Shown here piece after piece: positions 16,342 through 24,979 of a stretch of DNA of 64,000 bases. Source of the stretch: JAEUMY01 sp031394355 (GTDB lineage: Bacteria; Pseudomonadota; Gammaproteobacteria; Burkholderiales; Usitatibacteraceae). Numbering within the stretch: the stretch's first letter is position 1; each line of letters starts with the position of its first letter. Made by a program: the position numbers and the translations under genes. The stretch spans positions 62,001 to 126,000 of the forward strand of contig JANNSU010000012.1 of assembly GCA_031394355.1 (NCBI GenBank), written 5' to 3'. The notes under the pieces are model-generated. The model worked only from the letters and a program-made list of their open reading frames with translations, did not search any database and was not told the origin of the DNA.

Positions 16342-18621
16342 ATGCATCTCATGCCTCGTATTTTCCTTGTCCTGGCGCTGCTTGTTTCGACTGCCGCCAT
16401 GGCCATTCAACCTTTTGTGATCCGCGACATTCGGGTCGAGGGCGTGCAGCGCACCGACGCCGGCACGGTGTTCAGTTATTTGCCCGTGAAAGTCGGCGAT
16501 CGCATCACCGACGAGAAAGCTGCAGAGGCGATTCGTGCCCTGTATGCGACCGGCTTTTATTCGGATGTGCGTCTCGAAGCCGAAAACGATGTACTGGTCG
16601 TGTTCGTGCAGGAGCGTCCAGCCATCGCGCAGATCACGATCGAAGGCTCCAAGGAATTCACCAAGGAAAACCTTACCGACGGCCTCAAGAACGTCGGTAT
16701 TGCCGAAGCGAAGATCTTCGACCGGTCGCTGCTGGACCGCGCCGAAAAGGAAATCAAGCGGCAGTACACCAGCCGTGGCTTCTACTCGGCGAAGGTCACG
16801 ACCACCATGACGCCGCTGGAGCGCAATCGGGTGTCGCTGTCCTTCAAGATCGATGAGGGCGAGGTCGCACGGATTGTCGACATCAGCATCATCGGCGCCA
16901 CGGCCTATTCTGAAAGCTCGCTGCTGAAGGAATTCGAGTTGTCGACCGGTGGCTGGTTCTCGTTCTTCACCAAGGACAACCAATACTCCAAACAGAAGCT
17001 TTCCGGTGATCTCGAAAAGCTCCGCTCCTACTACCTTGATCGTGGCTACCTGGAGTTCAACATCGACTCCACCCAGGTGTCGATCACGCCCGACAAGGAA
17101 AAGATATTCATTACCATTGCACTGACCGAGGGTCCTGTCTACCGGATCGGTTCCGTGAAATTCAGCGGTGATCTCAAGGTGCCGGAACCCGAGCTCGTGA
17201 AGCTGCTGCTCTTCAAGGAAGGCGAGTTCTTTTCCAGGAAGAAGATTGTCGACTCCGTGAAGTCGATCACTGACCGACTCGGCAATGATGGCTATTCGTT
17301 TTCCAACGTCAATCCCGTTCCGGATCTTGACAAGGAAAAGCGCACTGCCGCGTTCACGCTCTTTGTCGATCCCGGCAAGCGGGTGTATGTGCGGCGGATC
17401 AACATCGTTGGCAACCAGCGCACACGCGATGAAGTGATTCGCCGCGAACTGCGCCAGCTGGAGGCCGGCTGGTACTCCATCGAGAAAGTGAACCGCTCCA
17501 AGGAACGTCTCGAGCGCACCGGCTTCTTCGAAGAGGTCAATGTCGAGTCGCCACAGGTCGCGGGCACGCAGGATCAGGTCGATCTGGTATTGACGGTGAA
17601 GGAGCGAAACACCGGCCAGTTGCAATTCGGCGTGGGCTATTCGAGCCAGGACCGGTTCACACTCTCTGCGTCGGTCGCACAGTCGAATATTTTTGGCACA
17701 GGCAACCAGCTGTCATTTTCCGTCAACAGCGGCAGTGTGAACAAGACCTACGCGATGTCGTATCTCAATCCCTATTGGACTGTGGATGGCATTGCGCGCG
17801 GATTCGACCTGTATCGCCGCGAGCTGGACTCCTCGACACTGGTCGTCGGGACGTTTCAATCAAACGCCACCGGCGCCGGCATGCGGTTCAGCGTGCCCGT
17901 GACCGAGTTCGACAACGTCAACTTCGGCCTCGGCTGGGAGCAAACGACGCTGGCGCTCGACATATCGAGCCCGCCCCGGTATTTCGAGTTTGTGGATCAG
18001 TTCGGTGCGACCAACAACACGCTCCGTGGCACCGTCGGATTCGCAAGGGATACACGCGACAGTGTGCTGTTTCCTTCCAGGGGCATGCTGAGTGAGTTCG
18101 GGCTTGAAGTGGGTCTGCCTGGCGGCGATCTGAAGTATTTCCGCTTGAATGCCCGTCACCAGTACTTGCGGCCGCTGATTGCGGGCATCGTGCTGTCGTT
18201 GAATGGTGAATTTGGCTACGCGCAGGGCTATGGCGGGAAGCCGCTGCCGTTCTTCAAGAATTTCTATGCCGGCGGCGTCGAGTCGATCCGTGGATTTGAA
18301 AGCAGCTCCCTTGGCCCGCGTGAGCCCAACGGCGACATCATCGGCGGCAATCGGCGCATCGTCGGCAACTTCGAGCTGCTGGCACCTTTGCCTGGCATCA
18401 AGGCTGACAAGTCGGTACGTGCCTCGATGTTCCTCGATTTTGGGAACGTGTTCGGGCGGGACCAGAAAGTGAGCTTTGATGAATTCCGCGCGTCCGTAGG
18501 TCTTGCTGTCAGTTGGGTTTCGCCGGTGGGTCCGCTGAAGTTCAGCCTGTCGCGTCCGGTCAAGTCCAAGGACGGCGATCAGATCGAGCGCTTCCAGTTC
18601 CTGCTAGGCAGGGTATTCTGA
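16342..18621 (+). CDS. bamA: Outer-membrane protein assembly factor BamA
   Basis: Core of the BAM complex that inserts beta-barrel proteins. I start at ATG 16342, giving the signal peptide MHLMPRIFLVLALLVSTAAMA; an upstream in-frame ATG at 16270 lies inside rseP. Five POTRA domains follow (about residues 25-430), then a 16-strand barrel with the lid-lock motif SIRGFESS near residue 650 and a C-terminal aromatic (GRVF). It has 759 residues, normal for the family. It contains no exact palindrome; CGAATATTT at about 17687 is only a partial resemblance. Confidence 0.97.
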   Translation: MHLMPRIFLVLALLVSTAAMAIQPFVIRDIRVEGVQRTDAGTVFSYLPVKVGDRITDEKAAEAIRALYATGFYSDVRLEAENDVLVVFVQERPAIAQITIEGSKEFTKENLTDGLKNVGIAEAKIFDRSLLDRAEKEIKRQYTSRGFYSAKVTTTMTPLERNRVSLSFKIDEGEVARIVDISIIGATAYSESSLLKEFELSTGGWFSFFTKDNQYSKQKLSGDLEKLRSYYLDRGYLEFNIDSTQVSITPDKEKIFITIALTEGPVYRIGSVKFSGDLKVPEPELVKLLLFKEGEFFSRKKIVDSVKSITDRLGNDGYSFSNVNPVPDLDKEKRTAAFTLFVDPGKRVYVRRINIVGNQRTRDEVIRRELRQLEAGWYSIEKVNRSKERLERTGFFEEVNVESPQVAGTQDQVDLVLTVKERNTGQLQFGVGYSSQDRFTLSASVAQSNIFGTGNQLSFSVNSGSVNKTYAMSYLNPYWTVDGIARGFDLYRRELDSSTLVVGTFQSNATGAGMRFSVPVTEFDNVNFGLGWEQTTLALDISSPPRYFEFVDQFGATNNTLRGTVGFARDTRDSVLFPSRGMLSEFGLEVGLPGGDLKYFRLNARHQYLRPLIAGIVLSLNGEFGYAQGYGGKPLPFFKNFYAGGVESIRGFESSSLGPREPNGDIIGGNRRIVGNFELLAPLPGIKADKSVRASMFLDFGNVFGRDQKVSFDEFRASVGLAVSWVSPVGPLKFSLSRPVKSKDGDQIERFQFLLGRVF

Positions 18622-18665
18622 TTGCATTCAGGGCGCATTGCGGCCCTATGTAGAAGGAGACAGAC

Positions 18666-19172
18666 ATGATTATTTCCTCAATCAAAAATGGCCTGCTTGC
18701 CCTGATGCTTACTGGCGTCGTATTCCAGGCCGGTGCTGCGGACCTCAAGATTGGCTTCGTCAACACCGAACGAGTGTTGCGTGACTCCGGCCCGGCCAAG
18801 CGCGCCCAGGGAAAGCTGGAAAAAGAATTCGCAGCCCGCAAGGCCGAGCTGGACAAGCTCGAAAAGCAAGGACGCGACCTGCAGACCCAGTTGCAGAAGG
18901 AAAGCGTGACCATTTCCGACTCTGATCGTCGCGAGCGTGATCGCCAACTGCAGCAAATTGATCGCGACTTCCAGCGACTGTCGCGCGAGTTCCGCGAAGA
19001 CCTCAACCTGCGCCGCAACGAAGAGCTGGCTTCCATTCAGGAGAAGGCTACAAAGGTGGTGAACGAGATCGCAGAGAAGGAGAAGTTCGATCTCATTTTG
19101 CAGGAAGCCGTCTTCGCTGGCGCCAAGATCGACATCACCGACAAGGTGATCAAGGCGCTGGCGGACAAGTAG
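18666..19172 (+). CDS. skp: Periplasmic chaperone Skp/OmpH
   Basis: Holds unfolded outer-membrane proteins on their way to BamA. The 168-residue protein has a signal peptide ending near AGAA, then KIGFVNTERVLRDS, typical of the first strand. A long charged coiled-coil tentacle region (about residues 50-130) is rich in Lys, Glu, Arg and Gln. AAGGAG gives a strong ribosome-binding site. It is placed between bamA and lpxD as in most proteobacteria. Confidence 0.93.
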   Translation: MIISSIKNGLLALMLTGVVFQAGAADLKIGFVNTERVLRDSGPAKRAQGKLEKEFAARKAELDKLEKQGRDLQTQLQKESVTISDSDRRERDRQLQQIDRDFQRLSREFREDLNLRRNEELASIQEKATKVVNEIAEKEKFDLILQEAVFAGAKIDITDKVIKALADK

Positions 19173-19229
19173 CCTGCATCCGCAGCGCATGCGGATCGCG
19201 GCAATGTCCGAACAGCGCCAGTCCCTTTC

Positions 19230-20252
19230 ATGAAGCTCGATGATCTCGTCCGGGAGCTCGGCGGGGAATTGCTTGGTGACACCGGGGCGAACCTGACATC
19301 GGTGGGGTCGATGGAGTCGGCGACGCCCAACCAGATCACATTTCTTGCGAATCCCAAGTATCGAAGCCGATTGATCGCAAGCCAGGCAGGCGCGGTCATC
19401 TTGTCTGACGCGGATCGCGATGCCACCGCCCGCCCGCGTATCGTCACCAGGAATCCCTACGCGTACTTTGCCAAGGTCGCGCAGAAGTTTTCACCGCCGC
19501 GCGAATATTCGCAAGGTGTGCATGCCAGCGCAGTCGTGCATGCCGGGGCCAGGGTGGCGGCGTCGGCCAGCATTGCGGAGTTCGTGTCGATTGCCGAAGG
19601 TGCGATCATTCATGAGGGCGTTCGAATCGGCCCCGGCTGTCACGTTGGTGAAGGTGTCGAGATCGGTGCCGGCACCCGGCTTGCCGCACGGGTCACCGTG
19701 TCGGAGCGCTGCAGGATTGGTGCCCGCTGCATCGTCCACAGCGGCGTAGTCATCGGCGCGGACGGTTTCGGATTTGCCCCAGAGTTCTCGGAAGCCGGGG
19801 GTAGCTGGATCAAGATTCCGCAAACGGGCCGCGTGCTGATCGGTGATGACGTCGAGATTGGTGCGAATACCACCATCGACCGGGGCGCCATGGATGACAC
19901 AGTCATTGGCCATGGCGTAAAGCTCGACAATCAGATTCAGATCGGCCACAACGTCGTGATTGGTGACCATACCGCCATGGCGGGTTGTGTCGGCGTCGCG
20001 GGCAGTGCGCGAATCGGGAGCCGCTGCATGGTCGGTGGCGGTGCAATCATTCTGGGGCACCTCGAGGTGGCTGATCGTTGCACCATATCGGCGATGACGC
20101 TCATCACCAAGTCCATCACCGAACCCGATACCTACACCTCTGTCATGCCCTTCATGAAACATGCGGAGTGGCTCAAGAATGCGGCGCAGTTGCGGCGACT
20201 TGATCAGTTCGCTGCGATGGTCAGGAAGATCAATCAGGGAGAGAAGTCGTGA
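19230..20252 (+). CDS. lpxD: UDP-3-O-acylglucosamine N-acyltransferase
   Basis: Third step of lipid A synthesis. An N-terminal uridine-binding domain (SVGSMESATPNQITFLANPKY) precedes a left-handed beta helix of hexapeptide repeats. The catalytic His lies in NQIQIGHNVVIGDH. It has 340 residues. A palindrome copy encodes EYSQ at about residues 92-95, in the linker between the two domains. The stop overlaps the fabZ GTG start (GTGA). Confidence 0.97.
   Translation: MKLDDLVRELGGELLGDTGANLTSVGSMESATPNQITFLANPKYRSRLIASQAGAVILSDADRDATARPRIVTRNPYAYFAKVAQKFSPPREYSQGVHASAVVHAGARVAASASIAEFVSIAEGAIIHEGVRIGPGCHVGEGVEIGAGTRLAARVTVSERCRIGARCIVHSGVVIGADGFGFAPEFSEAGGSWIKIPQTGRVLIGDDVEIGANTTIDRGAMDDTVIGHGVKLDNQIQIGHNVVIGDHTAMAGCVGVAGSARIGSRCMVGGGAIILGHLEVADRCTISAMTLITKSITEPDTYTSVMPFMKHAEWLKNAAQLRRLDQFAAMVRKINQGEKS
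19501..19512. repeat. Iterated palindrome, copy 9
   Basis: Exact copy in lpxD, read as Arg-Glu-Tyr-Ser-Gln between the uridine-binding domain and the beta helix. Confidence 0.95.
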
Positions 20253-20734
20253 ACGTGAATATCGAAATTGAAGAAATAAAGCGCTACCTGCCACACCGCT
20301 ACCCCTTCCTGCTGCTGGACCGCGTCGTCGAGTTCGAGGCGGACAAGCGCATCGCAGCGCTCAAGAATGTCACCGTCAACGAGCCGTTCTTCCAGGGGCA
20401 CTTTCCGCACTATGCAGTCATGCCCGGCGTCCTCATCATCGAGGCCATGGCGCAGGCTGCGTGCTTTCTGTCGATCAAGTCACGCGGCCAGGAAAACGAC
20501 GGCAACTCCGTGTACTACTTTGTCGGCATCGATGGTGCCCGCTTCAAGCGCCCGGTGGTGCCGGGTGACCAGCTCAGGCTCGAAGTCGCGCTGATCGCGA
20601 GCAAGCGGGGCCTGTTCAAGTATGGTGGTGTGGCGAAGGTGGATGGTCAGGTGGTGTCCGAGGCCGAACTCATGTGCACCGAGCGGCGCATTGAGGCGCG
20701 AGATTCGGGGCTTGGGGTTCGGGATTCGGGCTGA
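20249..20734 (+). CDS. fabZ: 3-hydroxyacyl-ACP dehydratase with heptad-encoded tail
   Basis: Dehydrates beta-hydroxyacyl-ACP in fatty-acid synthesis, competing with LpxA and LpxD for the same substrate pool. The hot-dog fold signature PHRYPFLLLDR and the catalytic His and Glu in GHFPHYAVMPGVLIIEAMAQ are intact. The start is a GTG overlapping the lpxD stop. The family usually ends soon after CTERR. Here an extra tail, IEARDSGLGVRDSG, is encoded by a GATTCGG heptad array that continues to the stop codon, so the tail is probably recent and non-catalytic. Confidence 0.95.
   Translation: MNVNIEIEEIKRYLPHRYPFLLLDRVVEFEADKRIAALKNVTVNEPFFQGHFPHYAVMPGVLIIEAMAQAACFLSIKSRGQENDGNSVYYFVGIDGARFKRPVVPGDQLRLEVALIASKRGLFKYGGVAKVDGQVVSEAELMCTERRIEARDSGLGVRDSG
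20702..20729. repeat. Heptad array inside the fabZ 3' end
   Basis: Four 7-base units in register, GATTCGG, GGCTTGG, GGTTCGG and GATTCGG. They belong to the same family as the arrays at 31507 and 47729. Here the array is translated as the FabZ C-terminal tail. Confidence 0.85.
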
Positions 20735-20739
20735 GCCGC

Positions 20740-21519
20740 ATGACTGCACAAGTTCATCCCACTGCGATCGTTCACCCGTCAGCGAAGCTGGCGCAGGGTG
20801 TTAGCGTCGGACCGTACTCGGTGATTGACGAGCATGTCGAAGTCGGTGCGGGCACCACCATTGGTGCGCATAACGTCATCACCGGCCACACGATCATCGG
20901 CGAACAGAATAGAATTTTTCATTTCTGCTCCATTGGCGAGGCCAACCAGGACAAGAAGTATCAAGGTGAGCCGACACGTCTCGTGATCGGCCATCGCAAC
21001 ACCATCCGGGAATACGTGTCGATCAACCGTGGCACCGTTCAGGATCGGGGGGTGACAACGGTCGGCAACGACAACTGGATAATGGCCTACGTGCATGTCG
21101 CGCATGATTGTGTGGTGGGAAACCGCACCACCATTGCCAACAGCACTCAGCTCGCAGGGCATGTTCATGTGGGTGACTGGGCCACGCTGGGCGGGTTTAC
21201 CGGCGTGCACCAGTTTGTCCGCATCGGGGCGCATGTAATGACCGGCGTCTCCAGTGTCGTGTTGCTGGATATCCCCACCTACGTCATGGTGGGGGGCAAT
21301 CCGCTGGCGCCCTACGGCATCAACAGCGAAGGGCTGAAGCGTCGCGGATTCACGCCGGAGGCCATCAGTGCCTTGAAGCGTGCTTACAAGACCCTGTACA
21401 AGTCCGGGCTGACCTTTGCGGATGCCAAGCTGGCCTTGCAGGCTGAGGCTGCTGGATCGGCCGAAGTCGCGGCGTTGGCCGAGTTCCTGGACGCCTCCAC
21501 GCGCGGCATCGTGCGATGA
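20740..21519 (+). CDS. lpxA: Acyl-ACP-UDP-N-acetylglucosamine O-acyltransferase
   Basis: First step of lipid A synthesis. The 259-residue left-handed beta helix starts IHPTAIVHP-like (VHPTAIVHPSAKLAQG). The catalytic His lies in MAYVHVAHDCVVGN, and the C-terminal helical part starts at SEGLKRRGF. It begins five bases after fabZ and overlaps lpxB by four bases. Its upstream region is the fabZ heptad array, with no clear Shine-Dalgarno sequence. Confidence 0.97.
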   Translation: MTAQVHPTAIVHPSAKLAQGVSVGPYSVIDEHVEVGAGTTIGAHNVITGHTIIGEQNRIFHFCSIGEANQDKKYQGEPTRLVIGHRNTIREYVSINRGTVQDRGVTTVGNDNWIMAYVHVAHDCVVGNRTTIANSTQLAGHVHVGDWATLGGFTGVHQFVRIGAHVMTGVSSVVLLDIPTYVMVGGNPLAPYGINSEGLKRRGFTPEAISALKRAYKTLYKSGLTFADAKLALQAEAAGSAEVAALAEFLDASTRGIVR

Positions 21520-22709
21520 AGATCGGGATCGTCGCCGGCGAAGCGTCCGGCGATCTTCTGGGCCGTTCGCTGATCGATGCGTTGCGTGCGCGATGGCCGG
21601 ATCTCGAATTCGTCGGAATTGCCGGGCCGAGAATGCAGTCGGCCGGTGCGACGTCGTGGTATCCGATGGACAAGCTCGCGGTGCGTGGCTATGTCGAGGT
21701 GTTGAAGAACCTGCGGGAACTCATCGGCATCCGTCGTGGCCTCAAGGCGCGGTTGCTCGCCGAGCGGCCGGCACTCTTCATCGGCATTGATGCCCCCGAC
21801 TTCAATCTGGCACTGGAACGCACGTTGAAGGCGGCAGGTATTCCCACCATTCACTATGTGAGCCCGTCGTTGTGGGCCTGGCGACCGGAGCGCATTCATG
21901 CGATCAAGTCTGCCGTCTCCCGCATGCTCACGATCTTTCCCTTCGAGGCGGCCCTTTACGAGAAGGCCGGCGTGCCCGTGACGTATGTCGGGCACCCCAT
22001 CGCGGATGCGGTGCCGCTAGCGTCGCAGCGCGAGGACGCGCGCGATCAGCTGAAGCTGAAGCAGGGCGGGCAGTACTTCGCGTTCCTCCCCGGAAGCCGC
22101 CAGACGGAACTCGACTTTCACACCGATCTGTTCATCGACACGATCAAGCTGCTTGCGAAGCAGTATCCGGAAGCCCAATTTCTGGTGCCGCTGACCACGC
22201 GTGAAACGCGTGATCATTTCGACGAGCGGCGCTACACCCGCGGCGCGCGTGATCTGCCCATCCAGATTCTGTTTGGCCACTCCCAGTTGGCACTAGCCGC
22301 TGCCGACGTGGCTCTCGTGGCAAGCGGCACCGCAACATTGGAGGCGGCGCTGCTGCGTTGTCCCCATGTCATCACCTACCGCATGTCGCCGGTGACGTGG
22401 CGCATGATGCAGAAAAAGGCCTTGCTGCCTTATGTCGGGCTACCCAACATCCTCGCTGATCGCTTCATCGTGCCGGAAATCCTGCAGGACGATGCCACGC
22501 CCGAGAATCTCGCCCAGGCGCTGGGTAATCTCTGGGTTCACAAGCGTGCGCGCGAGGCCATGGCAGCATCGTTTGACGCCATGCATGCAAGTCTTCGCCA
22601 GAACAATGCCGCGCGGCTTCAGGAAGTGTTTGCCGACTATCTCGGGCCGGCGGCGAAACCTGCGACCCTGCAGCACGCGTCACGTCATGTCGCGACCGCA
22701 CAGGCGTAG
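21516..22709 (+). CDS. lpxB: Lipid-A-disaccharide synthase
   Basis: Glycosyltransferase joining UDP-diacylglucosamine and lipid X. The start MKIGIVAGEASGDLLG and the segments YVSPSLWAWRPERI, FPFEAALYEKAGV and VASGTATLEAALL are diagnostic. It has 397 residues. It overlaps lpxA by four bases and its last 23 bases overlap the proposed rnhB start. It belongs to the lipid A sub-block lpxD-fabZ-lpxA-lpxB; lpxK lies far away at the right edge of the window. Confidence 0.97.
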   Translation: MKIGIVAGEASGDLLGRSLIDALRARWPDLEFVGIAGPRMQSAGATSWYPMDKLAVRGYVEVLKNLRELIGIRRGLKARLLAERPALFIGIDAPDFNLALERTLKAAGIPTIHYVSPSLWAWRPERIHAIKSAVSRMLTIFPFEAALYEKAGVPVTYVGHPIADAVPLASQREDARDQLKLKQGGQYFAFLPGSRQTELDFHTDLFIDTIKLLAKQYPEAQFLVPLTTRETRDHFDERRYTRGARDLPIQILFGHSQLALAAADVALVASGTATLEAALLRCPHVITYRMSPVTWRMMQKKALLPYVGLPNILADRFIVPEILQDDATPENLAQALGNLWVHKRAREAMAASFDAMHASLRQNNAARLQEVFADYLGPAAKPATLQHASRHVATAQA

Positions 22710-23313
22710 TCCGATAGCGGTGTCCGCGTTTGGGGCACAGTCTGCGGGCGTGGATGAGGCCGGACGCGGCCCGCTGGCAGGTGCCGTATTTGCGGCTGCA
22801 GTGATTCTGGACCCTCTGCGCCCCATCGCGGGTCTTGCCGATTCCAAGCAGCTCAGCGCGCGCCGACGGGAAGACCTTTCGCTGACCATTCGCGAATATT
22901 CGCAGGCCTGGGCCATCGCCTACGCTTCGGTGGAGGAGATTGACCGCATCAATATTCTGCAAGCGAGTCTGCTGGCCATGAAGCGCGCAGTCGAGGCGCT
23001 TTCACTGTCCGCAACCGAGATCTACGTGGATGGCCTTCACGTGCCCAAGGTGTCCTGCCCTGCAACGGCACTGGTGGAAGGCGACAGGCGGGTGCCTGCG
23101 ATTTCAGCGGCGTCAATTCTGGCAAAGGTCGCGCGAGATGCCGAGATGCGGGATGTCGATGCGAAGTATCCCCTTTATGGTTTTGCCCGCCACAAGGGCT
23201 ACGCGACTGCAATGCATCTCGCGGCATTGCGCGAGCATGGGCCCTGTCCCATCCATCGCATGAGCTTTGCGCCGGTGCGGGAAGCCCTGGCGCAACAGCG
23301 GTTCGCGTTCTGA
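22687..23313 (+). CDS. rnhB: Ribonuclease HII
   Basis: Removes ribonucleotides from DNA and degrades RNA-DNA hybrids. The catalytic residues are in GVDEAGRGPLAG (Asp, Glu), IYVDGLHVP (Asp) and SILAKVARDAEM (Asp). I give the ATG at 22687, inside the end of lpxB; a GTG at 22720 would remove the overlap and shorten the tail. It has 208 residues. A palindrome copy encodes REYSQ in a helix after the first catalytic motif. The lpxB-rnhB pairing is common in proteobacteria. Confidence 0.93.
   Translation: MSRPHRRSPIAVSAFGAQSAGVDEAGRGPLAGAVFAAAVILDPLRPIAGLADSKQLSARRREDLSLTIREYSQAWAIAYASVEEIDRINILQASLLAMKRAVEALSLSATEIYVDGLHVPKVSCPATALVEGDRRVPAISAASILAKVARDAEMRDVDAKYPLYGFARHKGYATAMHLAALREHGPCPIHRMSFAPVREALAQQRFAF
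22892..22903. repeat. Iterated palindrome, copy 10
   Basis: Exact copy in rnhB, read as Glu-Tyr-Ser-Gln. The bases before it (attcgcga) partly repeat one half of the palindrome. Confidence 0.95.
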
Positions 23314-23314
23314 C

Positions 23315-24058
23315 ATGCGCATTCCACTTCTGATTGGACTGTCGCTGCTGCTGGGTGGCTGTGCAACCGCGCCAGCGTCGTTGCAGGGCGTGACAGTGCA
23401 GACGGTTCGCATGGGCAGCGATGGGGACGAGATTCGAGCCGTGCGGTACATGCCGGGTCTGGAAAGCCCTTCGCCCAGGGCAGTGCTTGTCTTTGTTCAC
23501 GGTTTCCTGCGCAGCGCCGAACGTCACCGCGACATGGCCGTGCGGCTCGCACGCCAGGGTGTTGTCGTGATTCTGCCGGAGCTGGCATCCCCGTTGACAG
23601 CCGGCGCGCAGACGCGTGACGTGCGGCATGTCGAGGCGTTGCTTTCAGCCGATCCGGCAATGGGTGCCAACGCGCGGCTCATCCTCGGGGGCTTCAGCCG
23701 TGGGAGCGGGATTGCGCTCGCCGTTGCTGAAGCATCGCGACACGAGCTGGCGGGGTTGGTGCTGGTGGACCCGGTGTTGCCACCATCGTATCCGCGTGAT
23801 CTGGCGAAGGGCATTCCACCGGTTGCGCTCATCACGGCCGAGTCGGGTGCCTGCAATGCGCACGGCCGGTCCTTCACGGTCATCCGCTCGCGTCTGAAAC
23901 CCGTGCTGGACGTCAGCATACCGGGTGCGACGCACTGCGATCCCGAGGGCCCGGGCGATGTGCTGTGCTCGTGGCTTTGCGGTGCGCCTGACAATGCCCG
24001 GCAGGCCGCGTTCGAGGATGCGATAGTCAAATTTGTCATGACGGCGGTGCTGCGATGA
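23315..24058 (+). CDS. Lipoprotein with alpha/beta-hydrolase fold
   Basis: A predicted 247-residue lipoprotein: MRIPLLIGLSLLLGGC is a short signal with a lipobox ending at Cys16. The rest looks like a small serine hydrolase: LVFVHGFLRSAERH has the oxyanion loop, GGFSRGSG carries the nucleophile-elbow Ser, LVDPVLPP may carry the acid, and a His lies in GATHCDPEG. The substrate is unknown. It begins one base after rnhB and overlaps the next gene by four bases, so it is co-translated. I do not recognise a named family. Confidence 0.75.
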   Translation: MRIPLLIGLSLLLGGCATAPASLQGVTVQTVRMGSDGDEIRAVRYMPGLESPSPRAVLVFVHGFLRSAERHRDMAVRLARQGVVVILPELASPLTAGAQTRDVRHVEALLSADPAMGANARLILGGFSRGSGIALAVAEASRHELAGLVLVDPVLPPSYPRDLAKGIPPVALITAESGACNAHGRSFTVIRSRLKPVLDVSIPGATHCDPEGPGDVLCSWLCGAPDNARQAAFEDAIVKFVMTAVLR

Positions 24059-24840
24059 AACAGGTCCATTCCCGCGATAATCCACTCGCCCGGCGCGTCA
24101 GGGCGCTATCCCACTCCTCCCGTGAGCGGAAGAAGCTCGGGCTGGCGCTCATTGAAGGGCCGCATCTGGTCACGGCATTGATCGACAGCGGTGGACGGGC
24201 AGAGTCGCTCATCGCCAGCGAGTCCGGCATGCAGCATCCCGAAATCGCGCGGCTGATGCAGAGCGCGGCAGGCGAGCATGTCGTGTTCAGTGATGCCATT
24301 TTCCGTGAGCTGTCCTCTGTCGAAGCACCCGTCGGGCTGCTCGCATTGGTAGCGCCGCCCCAGTCACGTCCGGTGTCCGCCGAGTCGTCCTTCTGCCTGC
24401 TGCTGGAAGATATCCAGGACCCGGGGAACCTGGGCTCACTGATGCGTTCGGCTGCTGCAGCCGGTGTTCGTGACATCCTGCTGTCGCCGACTTGTGCTTT
24501 TGCCTGGGCGCCCAAGGTGCTGCGCGCTGGGCAAGGCGCGCACTTTTGCCTGAACATTGTGGAAGACGCGGAGCTGGAAAGCTTCGTGCGGGCCTACACG
24601 GGTAGCAGCATTGCGCTCACGCCCACTGCAGAATCATCGGTTTTCGGGTTGAACCTGTCTGGCACAGTCGCACTACTGATTGGCAATGAGGGTGCCGGGC
24701 TCTCGTCCGGCCTCATGGCTGCGGCCACGCACCGCGCGAAGTTGCCCATGCCAGGCGGATTCGAGTCGCTCAATGCTGCCGCCGCGGGCGCCATTGCGCT
24801 GTTTGAAGTGGTGCGGCAGCGTGCAGCAGGCATGCGCTAG
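24055..24840 (+). CDS. TrmH/SpoU-family RNA 2'-O-ribose methyltransferase
   Basis: A SPOUT (trefoil-knot) methyltransferase of 261 residues that uses S-adenosylmethionine on rRNA or tRNA. The N-terminal substrate-binding part contains KKLGLALIEGPHLV. The knot motifs are LLLEDIQDPGNLGSLMRSA (motif 1), LLIGNEGAGL (motif 2) and GGFESLNAAAAGAIALF (motif 3). Sequence alone does not separate a 23S rRNA (RlmB-like) from another target. It overlaps the lipoprotein gene (ATGA). Confidence 0.88.
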   Translation: MKQVHSRDNPLARRVRALSHSSRERKKLGLALIEGPHLVTALIDSGGRAESLIASESGMQHPEIARLMQSAAGEHVVFSDAIFRELSSVEAPVGLLALVAPPQSRPVSAESSFCLLLEDIQDPGNLGSLMRSAAAAGVRDILLSPTCAFAWAPKVLRAGQGAHFCLNIVEDAELESFVRAYTGSSIALTPTAESSVFGLNLSGTVALLIGNEGAGLSSGLMAAATHRAKLPMPGGFESLNAAAAGAIALFEVVRQRAAGMR

Positions 24841-24903
24841 CCAGCAGCCGCGATCCGGGCAAGGTCGTCGGCGACAGGGACAGGTCCTGCGTAGAACTTG
24901 CTT

Positions 24904-24915
24904 GCGAATATTCGC
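24904..24915. repeat. Iterated palindrome, copy 11
   Basis: Exact copy in the 139-base spacer before the queuosine-precursor transporter gene. Confidence 0.95.
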
Positions 24916-24979
24916 GCAGACGCCACAATAGTGCCTGGTCAGCAGTCTTCGATCATCACCTTCAAGCCTCCAGCCGCCC

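Noticed and set aside
17685..17696. Palindrome-like CGAATATTT in bamA
   Set aside because: It matches only one half plus the centre; too weak to count as a copy.
24841..24979. preQ1 riboswitch upstream of the queuosine-precursor transporter
   Set aside because: No A-rich tail or pseudoknot arrangement of known preQ1 classes could be recognised; only palindrome copy 11 stands out.
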